A DNA stretch of 64,000 nucleotides from Flavimaribacter sediminis (lineage in GTDB: Bacteria > Pseudomonadota > Alphaproteobacteria > Rhizobiales > Rhizobiaceae), in contig NZ_JAICBX010000002.1 of the NCBI RefSeq assembly GCF_019492055.1, forward strand, positions 310,001-374,000. Reading direction: 5' to 3'. Within the stretch, counting starts at the first letter, position 1. Each line of letters opens with the position of its first letter. A program made the position numbers and the translations under genes. Shown here piece after piece: positions 54,774 through 63,407 of this stretch. The notes under the pieces were generated by a model. That model saw only the letters and a list, made by a program, of their open reading frames with translations. It had not been told where the DNA came from and did no database searches.

Positions 54774-56384
54774 ATGGAACTCGATGTCGTCGAGCTGTCT
54801 CGCTTGCAGTTTGCAATGACAGCAATGTACCATTTCCTTTTCGTTCCGCTGACGCTCGGTCTGTCCATCATCGTCGCCATCATGGAGACGGTCTATGTGA
54901 TGACCGACAGGCCCATCTGGCGTCAGATGACGAAATTCTGGGGACTGCTTTTCGGGATAAATTTCGCCCTCGGCGTCGCAACCGGCATCACCATGGAGTT
55001 CCAGTTCGGGATGAACTGGAGCTACTACAGCCATTACGTCGGCGACATCTTCGGCGCGCCCCTCGCCATCGAAGGCCTCATGGCGTTCTTTCTTGAGGCG
55101 ACATTCGTCGGTTTGTTCTTCTTCGGTTGGGACAAGCTGTCGAAGGTAGCGCATCTGGTCGTGGCGTGGCTGGTCGCAATAGGCTCGAACTTCTCTGCGC
55201 TGTGGATCCTGATCGCCAATGGCTGGATGCAGAATCCGGTCGGCGCCGAGTTCAACCCGATGTCCATGCGCATGGAGATGACGAGTTTCTTCGACGTGCT
55301 CTTCAATGAGGTTGCGCAGGCAAAATTCGTGCACACGGTTTCAGCGGGTTATGTGACCGCTTCCGTCTTCGTGCTCGGCGTGTCGGCCTGGTATCTGCTG
55401 AAGGGTCGGCATATCGAACTGGCGCGGCGTTCGATCGCCGTTGCAGCGAGTTTCGGTATTGCGTCAGCGCTGTCCGTGGTCGTCCTTGGCGACGAATCCG
55501 GATATGCGACGACCCATTCGCAAAAGATGAAACTCGCGGCCATTGAAGCGATGTGGGAAACCGAGCCTGCTCCGGCGTCGTTCACACTGTTCGGCATTCC
55601 CGACCAGGAGGACCACGAGACAAAATACGCGATCCATATTCCGTACATGATGGGTCTCATCGGCACACGTTCGCTCGACACCGTTATTCCGGGCATCAAC
55701 GAACTCGTCGCGACGGCGGAAAAGCGTATTCGCTCTGGAATCATCGCCTATGACGCGCTGCAGACCATACGCTCCGAGCGCGGCGACGCGTCACAGGAAG
55801 TGCGCGACACTTTCGAACAGCATAGCGGCGATCTCGGATTCGCCTTTCTGTTGCGGCGCTATGCGGATGACCCGAGCAAGGCCACGGAGGAGCAGATCAC
55901 CCTCGCGGCCCAAGACACCGTGCCAACGGTTTGGCCGCTGTTCTGGGCCTTCCGGGTCATGGTCGGTCTCGGCTTCGCATTCATCGCGGTCATGGCCTAC
56001 TTCTTTTATCTGGCGAGTTTCCGCGGGATGCAGTTTCCGCGCCCGGCGTTGTGGCTTGCAGTGATCATCATACCAACGCCGTGGATCGCCGCAGAAATGG
56101 GCTGGTTCGTGGCAGAGTATGGACGCCAGCCATGGACTGTGGACAGCGTTTTGCCTACAGCCCTGTCGGTATCGCACTTGAGCGTTGGCGACCTTCTGAT
56201 CACGCTCGCCGGGTTTGTGACCTTCTATTCGATCCTGTTCATCATCGAGATGGGACTGATGATCAAATACATCAGGAAGGGTCCTCACATGGATGTGGAG
56301 ATGACCGACGAATGGATGGACAAGCACAGGCAACAACTGCGCAAAACTGACGGCGCCATCGCAGGCGCGGTTCCGGCGGAGTAA
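54774..56384 (+). CDS. cydA: Cytochrome bd ubiquinol oxidase subunit I
   Basis: A 536-residue integral membrane subunit with about nine helices. The N-terminal LSRLQFAMTAMYHFLFVPLTL carries the haem b595 histidine, the helix EGLMAFFLEATFVGLF carries the proton-channel glutamates, and GWFVAEYGRQPW is the conserved quinol-side signature. The Q-loop is of the short type. ATG at 54774 follows AAAAGGAT. The oxidase reduces oxygen to water with quinol at high oxygen affinity. Confidence 0.97.
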   Translation: MELDVVELSRLQFAMTAMYHFLFVPLTLGLSIIVAIMETVYVMTDRPIWRQMTKFWGLLFGINFALGVATGITMEFQFGMNWSYYSHYVGDIFGAPLAIEGLMAFFLEATFVGLFFFGWDKLSKVAHLVVAWLVAIGSNFSALWILIANGWMQNPVGAEFNPMSMRMEMTSFFDVLFNEVAQAKFVHTVSAGYVTASVFVLGVSAWYLLKGRHIELARRSIAVAASFGIASALSVVVLGDESGYATTHSQKMKLAAIEAMWETEPAPASFTLFGIPDQEDHETKYAIHIPYMMGLIGTRSLDTVIPGINELVATAEKRIRSGIIAYDALQTIRSERGDASQEVRDTFEQHSGDLGFAFLLRRYADDPSKATEEQITLAAQDTVPTVWPLFWAFRVMVGLGFAFIAVMAYFFYLASFRGMQFPRPALWLAVIIIPTPWIAAEMGWFVAEYGRQPWTVDSVLPTALSVSHLSVGDLLITLAGFVTFYSILFIIEMGLMIKYIRKGPHMDVEMTDEWMDKHRQQLRKTDGAIAGAVPAE

Positions 56385-56389
56385 CGATC

Positions 56390-57553
56390 ATGATCTTGCA
56401 CGAACTCATCAGCATTGAACTGCTTCGCGTTATCTGGTGGCTGCTGCTCGGCATTTTGCTGATCGGTTTTGCAATGACCGACGGTTTCGACATGGGCGTC
56501 GGCGCGCTGCTGCCTTTCGTCGCAAAAAGCGACGTCGAACGCCGTATCGCCATCAATACCGTCGGTCCTGTCTGGGAAGGCAACCAGGTGTGGTTCATTC
56601 TCGGCGGCGGAGCGATCTTCGCCGCCTGGCCGCCGCTCTACGCGGTCTCCTTCTCCGGCTTCTACCTGGCCATGTTCGCCGTGCTCGCGGCGCTGATCCT
56701 CAGGCCGGTCGCCTTCAAATATCGTTCAAAACACGAGAGCCCCCGGTGGAGATCGAACTGGGACTGGGCGCTGTTCGTCGGCGGAGCCGTTCCGGCGTTG
56801 ATTTTCGGAGTCGCCGTCGGAAACGTGCTTCAGGGCGTGCCGTTCCGCTTTACCGAGGATCTGCACGCCATCTACGAGGGAACGTTCTACGGCAAGTTTC
56901 TCGGCCTTCTCAATCCGTTCGCGATACTGACGGGTCTGGTCTCCTTCGGCATGTTGCTGATGCACGGCGCAGCCTGGCTGGTCGTCAAGACAGACGGTGT
57001 CGTCGCGGAACGGGCGCGCAGGATCGGCGTCTGGATGGGACTGGTTGCTTTAGCCGGTTACGCCATTGCCGGGCTTTGGCTCGCCTTCGGCATTGATGGA
57101 TACGCCATGGTTGGACAAGTCGTGGTCGACGGCCCCTCGAACCCGTTGCATTCGGACGTTGTGCGGGAGGGCAGTTGGCTCGCCGTCTACGGCGAGCGCC
57201 CGTGGATTGCGATTGCGCCGGTTCTGGGCTTTCTGGGCCTCATCATGGCCATCCGCGGCCTCAGGAGCGGCGGCGAGATTTCGCCTCTTTTGTGGTCGAA
57301 ACTCGGAATTCTCGGCGTCATCTCATCAGTCGGACTGACGATGTTTCCGTTCATTCTTCCGTCGTCGATCCATCCGACCTCCTCCCTGACGGTATGGGAT
57401 GCGTCTTCTTCGCAACTCACACTGTTCGTGATGCTGGTCTCGACGATCATCTTTCTGCCGATCATCCTTGCCTACACCGCCTGGGTCTACCGCGTCCTGT
57501 GGGGCAAGGTCACCGCCGACGACGTCACCTCCAACAGTGAAAGCGTCTACTGA
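56390..57553 (+). CDS. cydB: Cytochrome bd ubiquinol oxidase subunit II
   Basis: A 387-residue membrane subunit with about eight helices. The N-terminal signature LIGFAMTDGFDMGVGALLPF and WEGNQVWFILGGGAIFAAWP are typical. It starts six bases after cydA and pairs with it in the oxidase core. Confidence 0.97.
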   Translation: MILHELISIELLRVIWWLLLGILLIGFAMTDGFDMGVGALLPFVAKSDVERRIAINTVGPVWEGNQVWFILGGGAIFAAWPPLYAVSFSGFYLAMFAVLAALILRPVAFKYRSKHESPRWRSNWDWALFVGGAVPALIFGVAVGNVLQGVPFRFTEDLHAIYEGTFYGKFLGLLNPFAILTGLVSFGMLLMHGAAWLVVKTDGVVAERARRIGVWMGLVALAGYAIAGLWLAFGIDGYAMVGQVVVDGPSNPLHSDVVREGSWLAVYGERPWIAIAPVLGFLGLIMAIRGLRSGGEISPLLWSKLGILGVISSVGLTMFPFILPSSIHPTSSLTVWDASSSQLTLFVMLVSTIIFLPIILAYTAWVYRVLWGKVTADDVTSNSESVY

Positions 57554-57568
57554 CGAAGGAACAACACG

Positions 57569-57700
57569 ATGTGGTATTTCGCCTGGATTCTCGGTCTGCC
57601 TCTCGCGGCTCTCTTTGCGGTGGTCAACGCGATGTGGCTTGAAATTCAGCAGGATCGCCAGATGATGGAGGACGAGGCTGTTCCACCCGTCAAGCAGTGA
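57569..57700 (+). CDS. cydX: Cytochrome bd oxidase small subunit CydX
   Basis: A 43-residue single-helix protein beginning MWYFAWILGLPLA, the CydX signature, followed by a transmembrane stretch and an acidic tail (MMEDEA). ATG at 57569 is 15 bases after the cydB stop with GAAGGA before it. CydX stabilises the haem-containing core. It is short enough to be missed by length-filtered gene finders. Confidence 0.93.
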   Translation: MWYFAWILGLPLAALFAVVNAMWLEIQQDRQMMEDEAVPPVKQ

Positions 57701-57745
57701 ACGGCGGCGCGAGGACGCCGGGCTGGCGCGACGTCATTTCGTCAT

Positions 57746-58131
57746 GACGCCGCGAACGCCCGGACCTCTTCCTCGATCAGTTTCCATATTCGGTCAACGA
57801 GCTGGACAATGAAAACGACATCAGGAAACGTTTCCCGGATCAGACGTGGAAGAAATTCAAGCAGGATCTGCGCGCGATCCGAAAAGACGGCTACAGTTTT
57901 ACGACTTCGGAAGTTTCGGAGGACCAGACCGGCCTCGCCGCTCCGGGTTTCCGGGGAGACACGGTCATCGCATCCGTCAGCATCGTTATGGCGAAGCCGA
58001 TATTCGACGAGCTTGAAACGCGTCTTTGCGTTCAGGACGCCGTCAAGTCCTGTGCGCGCGATCGAGGCAATCAGATAACCGATACAGGCCTTGCACCGCC
58101 GACCATTGGCGCTATTCCTGATAAACGTTGA
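57746..58131 (+). pseudogene. Remnant of an IclR-family regulator (C-terminal domain)
   Basis: After cydX a + frame opens following a TGA at 57745 and runs to TGA at 58131 without a usable start codon. It encodes RRERPDLFLDQFPYSV, then LRAIRKDGYSFTTSEV, DQTGLAAPGF and VIASVSIVMAKPIFDE, which follow in order the C-terminal effector domain of IclR regulators (arginine-glycine-tyrosine turn, AAP strand, alternating hydrophobic strand). The HTH half and start are missing, and sequence after IFDE (LETRLCVQDAVK onward) no longer looks like the family. The minus-strand 147-residue frame at 57742-58185 is its shadow. It overlaps the convergent RpiR gene end by 20 bases. Confidence 0.55.
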
Positions 58132-59020
58132 ACTGGTCCAGTTGCTCCTGGGTTTCCTCAAGCCGCTGCATGGCTTCGCGCCCACCTTCGGTCAACAGCA
58201 TCGTGGCGATGATCTGAGCGACTGCAAACGCCGGCAACAGAGAAGAGAACAGCGAAATGGTGCTGTTTCGCACGATCAGATTGACGCCCGCCTCGGTGAC
58301 CACAGGTGAAACTTCACTATCGGTGATCGCGATGACCTGCCCCTTGCGTTCGCGCACAAACTCGACCGCAGCGATCGCATCCCGCGCATAGGGGCGATAG
58401 CTGAAAACCAGCAAAACGTCCTTGCTGCCCACTGTTCGCAGATCGTCGGCGAGCGCCCCACCCAAACCGGTCAACAAAACAGTGCGCGCGTCGAACATGC
58501 GGCACGTATAGTGAAAATAGTAAGCAAGCGGAAACATGCTGCGTAGGCCAAGCACGTAGATCTTGCGCGCGCCGCGCAACCGGCTGACCGCATTATTCAG
58601 CTTCTCGGCAATCCCCTCTCCAAAAGTCTGCTGCAGATTTTCGAGTTCCTGCAGCACGTGCTCGCCAAGGATCTGGGTGTTGGACCCGACAGGAAAACGC
58701 TCGCGTATCGACTGCGCGCGCGACAGCCAGCGCGCATCGCTGCCTCGGGTAACGTAATCCCTGAAGAGGTCGCGGAACTGGTCGTAGCCATCAAAACCCA
58801 GTTCGCGCGCAAGCCGCACCATCGCGTTGTGCTGCACTCCCGCTTTCTTGGCAAGAGTCCGCATCGAATAGATCGCAACGTCGCTAGGATTGTCTATCGC
58901 GAAGCGGGCTGCCTTCCTGAGTTGCGGACTGAAAGCTGCATAACGGGACTTCAGCATGTCGACAATGCCGTCGGATGCGCCGGAATTCGGATCATCCTGG
59001 CGAATTTCAGTCTGACTCAT
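58112..59020 (-). CDS. RpiR-family transcriptional regulator (HTH + SIS)
   Basis: A 302-residue regulator. The N-terminal RpiR-type HTH occupies about residues 15-95 (TLAKKAGVQHNAMVRLARELGF); the C-terminal SIS phosphosugar-binding domain runs from about 135 (KIYVLGLRSMFPLAYYF, VLLVFSYRPYARD, VIAITDSEVSP). RpiR proteins usually sense sugar phosphates. The ATG at 59020 is preferred to 59053, which would overlap the FMN reductase gene. As the last gene of the operon that starts beyond the right edge it probably regulates that operon. Confidence 0.88.
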   Translation of the reverse strand: MSQTEIRQDDPNSGASDGIVDMLKSRYAAFSPQLRKAARFAIDNPSDVAIYSMRTLAKKAGVQHNAMVRLARELGFDGYDQFRDLFRDYVTRGSDARWLSRAQSIRERFPVGSNTQILGEHVLQELENLQQTFGEGIAEKLNNAVSRLRGARKIYVLGLRSMFPLAYYFHYTCRMFDARTVLLTGLGGALADDLRTVGSKDVLLVFSYRPYARDAIAAVEFVRERKGQVIAITDSEVSPVVTEAGVNLIVRNSTISLFSSLLPAFAVAQIIATMLLTEGGREAMQRLEETQEQLDQFNVYQE

Positions 59021-59049
59021 GAAATGCTTTTCTTGTTTGTCTCTCGATC

Positions 59050-59628
59050 TCAAAATACGTAATCGGCAGCATACCTCATCATGGCGAACTCAACGACCTG
59101 CGCGCCAACTATTTCCAGTTGATTTTGCACTGACTCATCCAATGATCGGCCATCGGCGTCGAATAGCGGCAAAGAGGTGTTCAGAACCGCGCCGAAAGGC
59201 GTCGGCCAACCGCGAAGGGCATGGGCAATGTCGCGAAGAGCAGAAATCGTCTGACTGCCGCCCTGCCATCCGCCGGCGCAACAGATGCATCCGACCGCCC
59301 GACCGTCCCAATAGATGCGCCGGTCAGAGCGCAGATCTTCCGTGTAGTCGATGGCGTTTTTCAGCAAACCGGACAGGGAGCCGTGATAGGATGGCGAGGC
59401 AAGGATGAAGCCGTCCGCTTCGCGGAAGAGTTTGACAAGCCTTTTCGCCGACTCGGTCCGGTCATTGTCGCCTGGCAGATACACAGGCATCAGGAGATCG
59501 CGGCCGCAGAAGCTTGCCGTTCGAGCGCCAAGTTTTTCCGCATGCCGGAGTGCGATCTTCATCGCCTTCTCGCTCGAAGACCCGCTGCGCGCCGTTCCAC
59601 CCAAACCGAGTATCAGGGGTTTTGTCAT
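59050..59628 (-). CDS. NADPH-dependent FMN reductase
   Basis: A 192-residue flavodoxin-fold reductase. LGLGGTARSGSSSEKAM binds the FMN phosphate, ILASPSYHGSLSGLLKNAIDY is the second flavin loop, and CAGGWQGGSQTISALR is typical of the MsuE/SsuE group. It starts three bases after the luciferase-like monooxygenase gene, and two-component flavin monooxygenases need such a reductase for reduced FMN; it is its likely partner. Confidence 0.9.
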   Translation of the reverse strand: MTKPLILGLGGTARSGSSSEKAMKIALRHAEKLGARTASFCGRDLLMPVYLPGDNDRTESAKRLVKLFREADGFILASPSYHGSLSGLLKNAIDYTEDLRSDRRIYWDGRAVGCICCAGGWQGGSQTISALRDIAHALRGWPTPFGAVLNTSLPLFDADGRSLDESVQNQLEIVGAQVVEFAMMRYAADYVF

Positions 59629-59631
59629 ATC

Positions 59632-60738
59632 TCAGCCGTGGCTGGCCGCGGCTTCGACAGACGGGGCCGCCGGCATCGCGTCCAGTTCTCCGAGCGGTCC
59701 GAATCTTTTCTCGAGAAGCGGCATCACCTCCGATCCGAACCGTTCCATGGAACGGAGGATTTTCGACTGCTCGAGACCCGGTATCGCCATGAAGCAGCTG
59801 ATGTGCTTGGGTCCCAGCACCTCGATATCGCGCGCAAGCCGCTCGGCAACCGTCTCGGGGGTGCCGACCGGCAGACGCGACACGATTTCCTCGAGCGGCG
59901 GCTCTCCCTCCGCCGGTATCTCTTTAAGGAATGCCCCGTCGAGTTCGCCGTAACCGCCGCGCATCGACATGGCGATACGGCGGATATAGCGCGCGCCATC
60001 TGCCGCCAGCTTCGCATCTTCAGGGTCGTCCGTCACGAAGACGTAGCGCTGGATCGCGAAGGGCACGGCGGCGCTGTCGCCCCCGGCTTTTCCCCACGTA
60101 TCGGCCAACCCGTCGCGCACGCCGCGGATCGTCTCCACGTCATTCCACCCTGTCGTGAAAAATGGCGTGTAGCCGCGTTCGACCGCTCGCTTCTGCGCCT
60201 CCACGTCGGTCCCCATTCCCGCGACGTAGATATCCGGACGGGTCTGCGCAGGCCGCACCGAAAACGCGGTTTTTGGCAAGCGGATCGTTTTGCCTTCATA
60301 GGCGAATTCGTCTTTCGTGAAGTAACTATCCACGAAGTCGAGAACATCGAAGAGCGTGTCACGCGCCTGTTTGAGATCACGGCCGAATTTGTGAAACTCG
60401 TAGGCCTGATACCCGGTGCCGAAGCCGAGAACCAGCCGCCCGCCGCTCATCTGATCCGTCATTCCGATATCCTCGGCGAGCCGGATCGGTTCATACAGCG
60501 GCGCGACGATGACGGCCGGGCCAAGTTTGATCCGGCTTGTCTGCCCGGCCATGAAGTTGGCCATCGCAAGGGGCGACGGACACAGGCAATAGTTGGAAAA
60601 GTGATGTTCCGCGAACCAGGCGATCTCCATGCCGATCTCCTCGGCAAGTTTCACATGTTCCGCGGTTTCCCGGTAAATTTCTCCGGCAGCCTTGTCCTTG
60701 TTACGCTGCGTCATCAGGGAAAACAGGCCGAAATGCAT
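59632..60738 (-). CDS. Luciferase-like (LLM class) flavin-dependent monooxygenase
   Basis: A 368-residue TIM-barrel monooxygenase of the bacterial luciferase superfamily. MHFGLFSLMTQRNKD, WFAEHHFSNYCLCPSP, the flavin-binding GRLVLGFGTGY and later ERGYTPFFTTGW are recognisable. The ATG at 60738 follows AAAGGATAT; the longer frame to 61161 is antisense-frame noise over the SDR gene. It uses reduced FMN, presumably from the next gene, to oxidise an aldehyde, sulphonate or other small substrate that is not deducible. Two SDR dehydrogenases upstream would act on the same route. Confidence 0.88.
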   Translation of the reverse strand: MHFGLFSLMTQRNKDKAAGEIYRETAEHVKLAEEIGMEIAWFAEHHFSNYCLCPSPLAMANFMAGQTSRIKLGPAVIVAPLYEPIRLAEDIGMTDQMSGGRLVLGFGTGYQAYEFHKFGRDLKQARDTLFDVLDFVDSYFTKDEFAYEGKTIRLPKTAFSVRPAQTRPDIYVAGMGTDVEAQKRAVERGYTPFFTTGWNDVETIRGVRDGLADTWGKAGGDSAAVPFAIQRYVFVTDDPEDAKLAADGARYIRRIAMSMRGGYGELDGAFLKEIPAEGEPPLEEIVSRLPVGTPETVAERLARDIEVLGPKHISCFMAIPGLEQSKILRSMERFGSEVMPLLEKRFGPLGELDAMPAAPSVEAAASHG

Positions 60739-60764
60739 CTGGATATCCTTTACTTTTCTGTGTC

Positions 60765-61532
60765 TCAAAAACCGACGATGGTTTCGCCGCCATTTGGGCT
60801 GATCGCCTGTCCGGTGACGAAATCGCCGGTGGGCGCTGCGAAATAGACCACCGCGTATGAAATCTCTTCCGGCGCGGCCCAGCGTCCGAGCGGCACCTTC
60901 TTTTCCTTTTCGCGGATCTTCTCCATGCCCTGGACGCGGATAGGCATTTCGGTCAGGACGCCTCCCGGACAAACGGCGTTGACCAGGATGTTCCATGGAG
61001 CAAGTTCCTTGGCCCAGGCCTTGGTCAATCCGAGAACGGCGGTCTTGGCAGCGCAATAATGTGACGCCGTGTGGTGGCCGTTCATGCCCCAGATCGAGGA
61101 AATATTGACGATCCGACCGTATTTGCGCTCTTTCATGCCGGGGATGACCGCCTGGCCGCAAAAAAAGCTTCCGCGAACATGGATGTCGAACATGCGCTGG
61201 TATTTTTCCGGCGTGATCTCTTCGATCTCGGCATGTTCGCCGATGCCAGCGTTGTTGACGAGGATGTCAACCGGACCCAACTTGGCTTCCACCTCCTTGA
61301 CAAGGTCACGCATCGCCGCCGCATCGCGGATGTCAGCGGTGGACAGAAGAACCTTGCGGCCCATCGCCTGAATGGCCTCCGCGGTCTCTTTCGCTTCGTC
61401 TTCCAGAACATCGTGAACGACGATGTCGGCGCCGCGTTCGGCCATCAGTTTCGCGTGGGCGCTGCCCATACCGCGGCCTGAGCCGGTGATCCAGGCGACC
61501 CTGCCTTCCAAACTGTTCGGATCTTTCGTCAT
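60765..61532 (-). CDS. SDR family oxidoreductase (copy 1)
   Basis: A 255-residue classical short-chain dehydrogenase: TGSGRGMGSAH nucleotide motif, VNNAGIGE, ISSIWG serine and HYCAAK tyrosine/lysine. It ends in AISPNGGETIVGF. It is a clear paralogue of the next upstream gene. ATG at 61532 follows AGGGAGAATT; 26 bases separate it from the monooxygenase gene. Probably converts an alcohol to a ketone or aldehyde in the same pathway. Confidence 0.9.
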   Translation of the reverse strand: MTKDPNSLEGRVAWITGSGRGMGSAHAKLMAERGADIVVHDVLEDEAKETAEAIQAMGRKVLLSTADIRDAAAMRDLVKEVEAKLGPVDILVNNAGIGEHAEIEEITPEKYQRMFDIHVRGSFFCGQAVIPGMKERKYGRIVNISSIWGMNGHHTASHYCAAKTAVLGLTKAWAKELAPWNILVNAVCPGGVLTEMPIRVQGMEKIREKEKKVPLGRWAAPEEISYAVVYFAAPTGDFVTGQAISPNGGETIVGF

Positions 61533-61542
61533 GGAATTCTCC

Positions 61543-62298
61543 CTAGTAGCCGACGATGGTTTCGCCGCCATTCGGACTGAGGACCTGACCGGTCACGAAG
61601 TCCGCTTCGGGCGATGCGAGAAAGGCGACTGCGTAGGACATCTCGATAGGCTCGCAGTAACGCTTCAGCGGCACCTTCTCTTCCTTGGCGCGCAGGATAT
61701 CGAGATTGTCGAGCTTGACCGGCCCGCCGGAACGCACGCCGCCTGGCGCAACCGCATTGACGTGAATATTCCAGGGAGCAAATTCCTTGGCCCAGGCCTT
61801 TGCAAAACCAAGCAGCGCCGACTTGGCCGAACAATAGTGGGAGGCGACCGGGGCTCCCGCCATGCCCCAAATCGAAGAGATGTTGATGATCTTGCCGTAA
61901 CGGGCTTCTTTCATCGCCGGAACGACGGCCTGCGTGCAAAAGAAACTGCCGCGAACATGCACATTGAACATGCGGTCGAAATCGTCTTCCGAGATTTCGT
62001 CAACTGTTGCGCGTTGCCCGAAGCCGGCATTGTTGACCAGGATGTCGATGCGGCCAAGTGCCTTCGAAGCATCGGCGACCATCGTTGTGACGGCGTCGGT
62101 GTCAGCCATGTCGATGACATGAACCGAGGCCCTTCGGCCGCGTTCCCGCACGAGTTCCGCGGTTTCGCGCGCCTTGTCGCCGTCGATATCGCAGACGGCG
62201 ATGTCAGCGCCGCGCTCGGCCATCAGCATGGCGTGGGACCGTCCCATTCCGTCCCCCGATCCGGTTATCAGCGCAACCTTTTTGTCCAGTGTTCCCAT
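61543..62298 (-). CDS. SDR family oxidoreductase (copy 2)
   Basis: A 251-residue classical short-chain dehydrogenase with TGSGDGMGRSH, VNNAGFGQ, ISSIWG and HYCSAK catalytic residues. It ends in VLSPNGGETIVGY and keeps long blocks in common with copy 1 (HVRGSFFC, ISSIWGM, KAWAKE-APWNI), so the two arose by tandem duplication and diverged. ATG at 62298 follows CAAGGAG. It starts two bases after the ABC ATPase stop. Confidence 0.9.
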   Translation of the reverse strand: MGTLDKKVALITGSGDGMGRSHAMLMAERGADIAVCDIDGDKARETAELVRERGRRASVHVIDMADTDAVTTMVADASKALGRIDILVNNAGFGQRATVDEISEDDFDRMFNVHVRGSFFCTQAVVPAMKEARYGKIINISSIWGMAGAPVASHYCSAKSALLGFAKAWAKEFAPWNIHVNAVAPGGVRSGGPVKLDNLDILRAKEEKVPLKRYCEPIEMSYAVAFLASPEADFVTGQVLSPNGGETIVGY

Positions 62299-62300
62299 GT

Positions 62301-63407
62301 TTACTCCTTGGGTATCATAAGCGTCGCGTCGGCCGCCCAAAGCAGGGCCACGCGATCGCCGGGTTTGAGCATTTCAGACTGGCGGATGGAGGTCAGGCGA
62401 ACAGCGATCGGGGTGGTACCCTCAACGTCGACCACATATCTAAAGGATCCAGCGGTGAAGGTAGCATCGACGATACGGCCCGACAGGCGATTGTATTGCG
62501 TCGAATCCGCGCCGGTCGCCGCGCTCTCCTGTTCGATGCTGATTGATTCCGGGCGCAGGCAAAGGACCTGTTTGCCGTTTCCTGTGTCCTTTCCCTCATG
62601 GAGAGCGCGCACCGGGCCTGCAGGGGTTTCAATCTCAACGTAGTCGCCGCTGCGCCCGATCTCCCGCACAACGTCGAGCATGTTGGCGTTGCCAAGAAAG
62701 CAGGCTGCGAATTCATTGCGGGGATGTTCGTAGAGTTCTCGCGGCGTGCCGAGTTGCACAATACCGCCCTGGCGCATGATGGCGATCCGATCGGACATGG
62801 CCGCGGCCTCGTCCTGGTCATGGGTGACGTAAAGAACCGTGGCGCCCACCTTTGCGTGGAATTCCTTGATTTCGAACTGCATCTCCTCGCGGAGGTTCTT
62901 GTCCAGAGCGCCGAGCGGTTCGTCCATCAACAGGATGCGCGGTCCATAGACCGCCGCGCGCGCAAGTGCGATGCGCTGCTGCTGTCCACCGGAAAGTTGC
63001 GTCGGCATTCTCCCACCGACATCGGGAAGCCGAACTGTTTCCAGCATCTGCGTCACCCGATTGCGTATTTCGGATTCGGGGAGTTTCCTCAGTCGCAGGG
63101 GAAAAGCGATGTTCTCGAACACAGTCAGATGCGGAAACAGCGCATAGTTCTGAAAGACCATGCCGATTTCACGCTTGTAAGGAGGTAACGCCGCCATATC
63201 GACGCCGTCGACCTCAATGCGCCCGCGCGTCGGCGGCGTAAATCCGGCGACAGCGCCGAGCAGTGTCGTCTTTCCGGAACCGCTCGGTCCGATCAGGGAA
63301 AAGAATTCTCCCCTCTCAAGCTCCAGATCAGTTGGTCGCAACGCTTCGACCTTGCCATAGCGCTTCTCGACGCCGGAGAGTTTCAGTTTCGCGCCTTGCT
63401 CAGTCAT
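62301..63407 (-). CDS. ABC transporter ATP-binding protein (PotA/FbpC type)
   Basis: A 368-residue ATPase: Walker A GPSGSGKTTL near residue 38, signature LSGGQQQR near 138, Walker B ILLMDEPLGALD and switch histidine in VTHDQ. The C-terminal 120 residues form the TOBE regulatory domain (CLRPESISIE, RLSGRIVDATFTAGSF). This class energises importers of polyamines, iron, opines and similar compounds. The ATG at 63407 lies inside the upstream permease gene, overlapping its end by eight bases. Confidence 0.92.
   Translation of the reverse strand: MTEQGAKLKLSGVEKRYGKVEALRPTDLELERGEFFSLIGPSGSGKTTLLGAVAGFTPPTRGRIEVDGVDMAALPPYKREIGMVFQNYALFPHLTVFENIAFPLRLRKLPESEIRNRVTQMLETVRLPDVGGRMPTQLSGGQQQRIALARAAVYGPRILLMDEPLGALDKNLREEMQFEIKEFHAKVGATVLYVTHDQDEAAAMSDRIAIMRQGGIVQLGTPRELYEHPRNEFAACFLGNANMLDVVREIGRSGDYVEIETPAGPVRALHEGKDTGNGKQVLCLRPESISIEQESAATGADSTQYNRLSGRIVDATFTAGSFRYVVDVEGTTPIAVRLTSIRQSEMLKPGDRVALLWAADATLMIPKE

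Noticed and set aside
54063-55334. 423-codon minus-strand open frame opposite cydC and cydA
   Set aside because: Shadow of two certain genes, spanning their intergenic region; the translation is noise.
57742-58185. 147-codon minus-strand frame after cydX as a hypothetical gene
   Set aside because: It is antisense to the IclR-like remnant, runs into the end of the RpiR gene and shows no recognisable family.
59221-60846. 541-codon + strand open frame across the FMN reductase and monooxygenase genes
   Set aside because: Antisense to two well-recognised enzymes; composition is low-complexity arginine-rich and no domain is visible.
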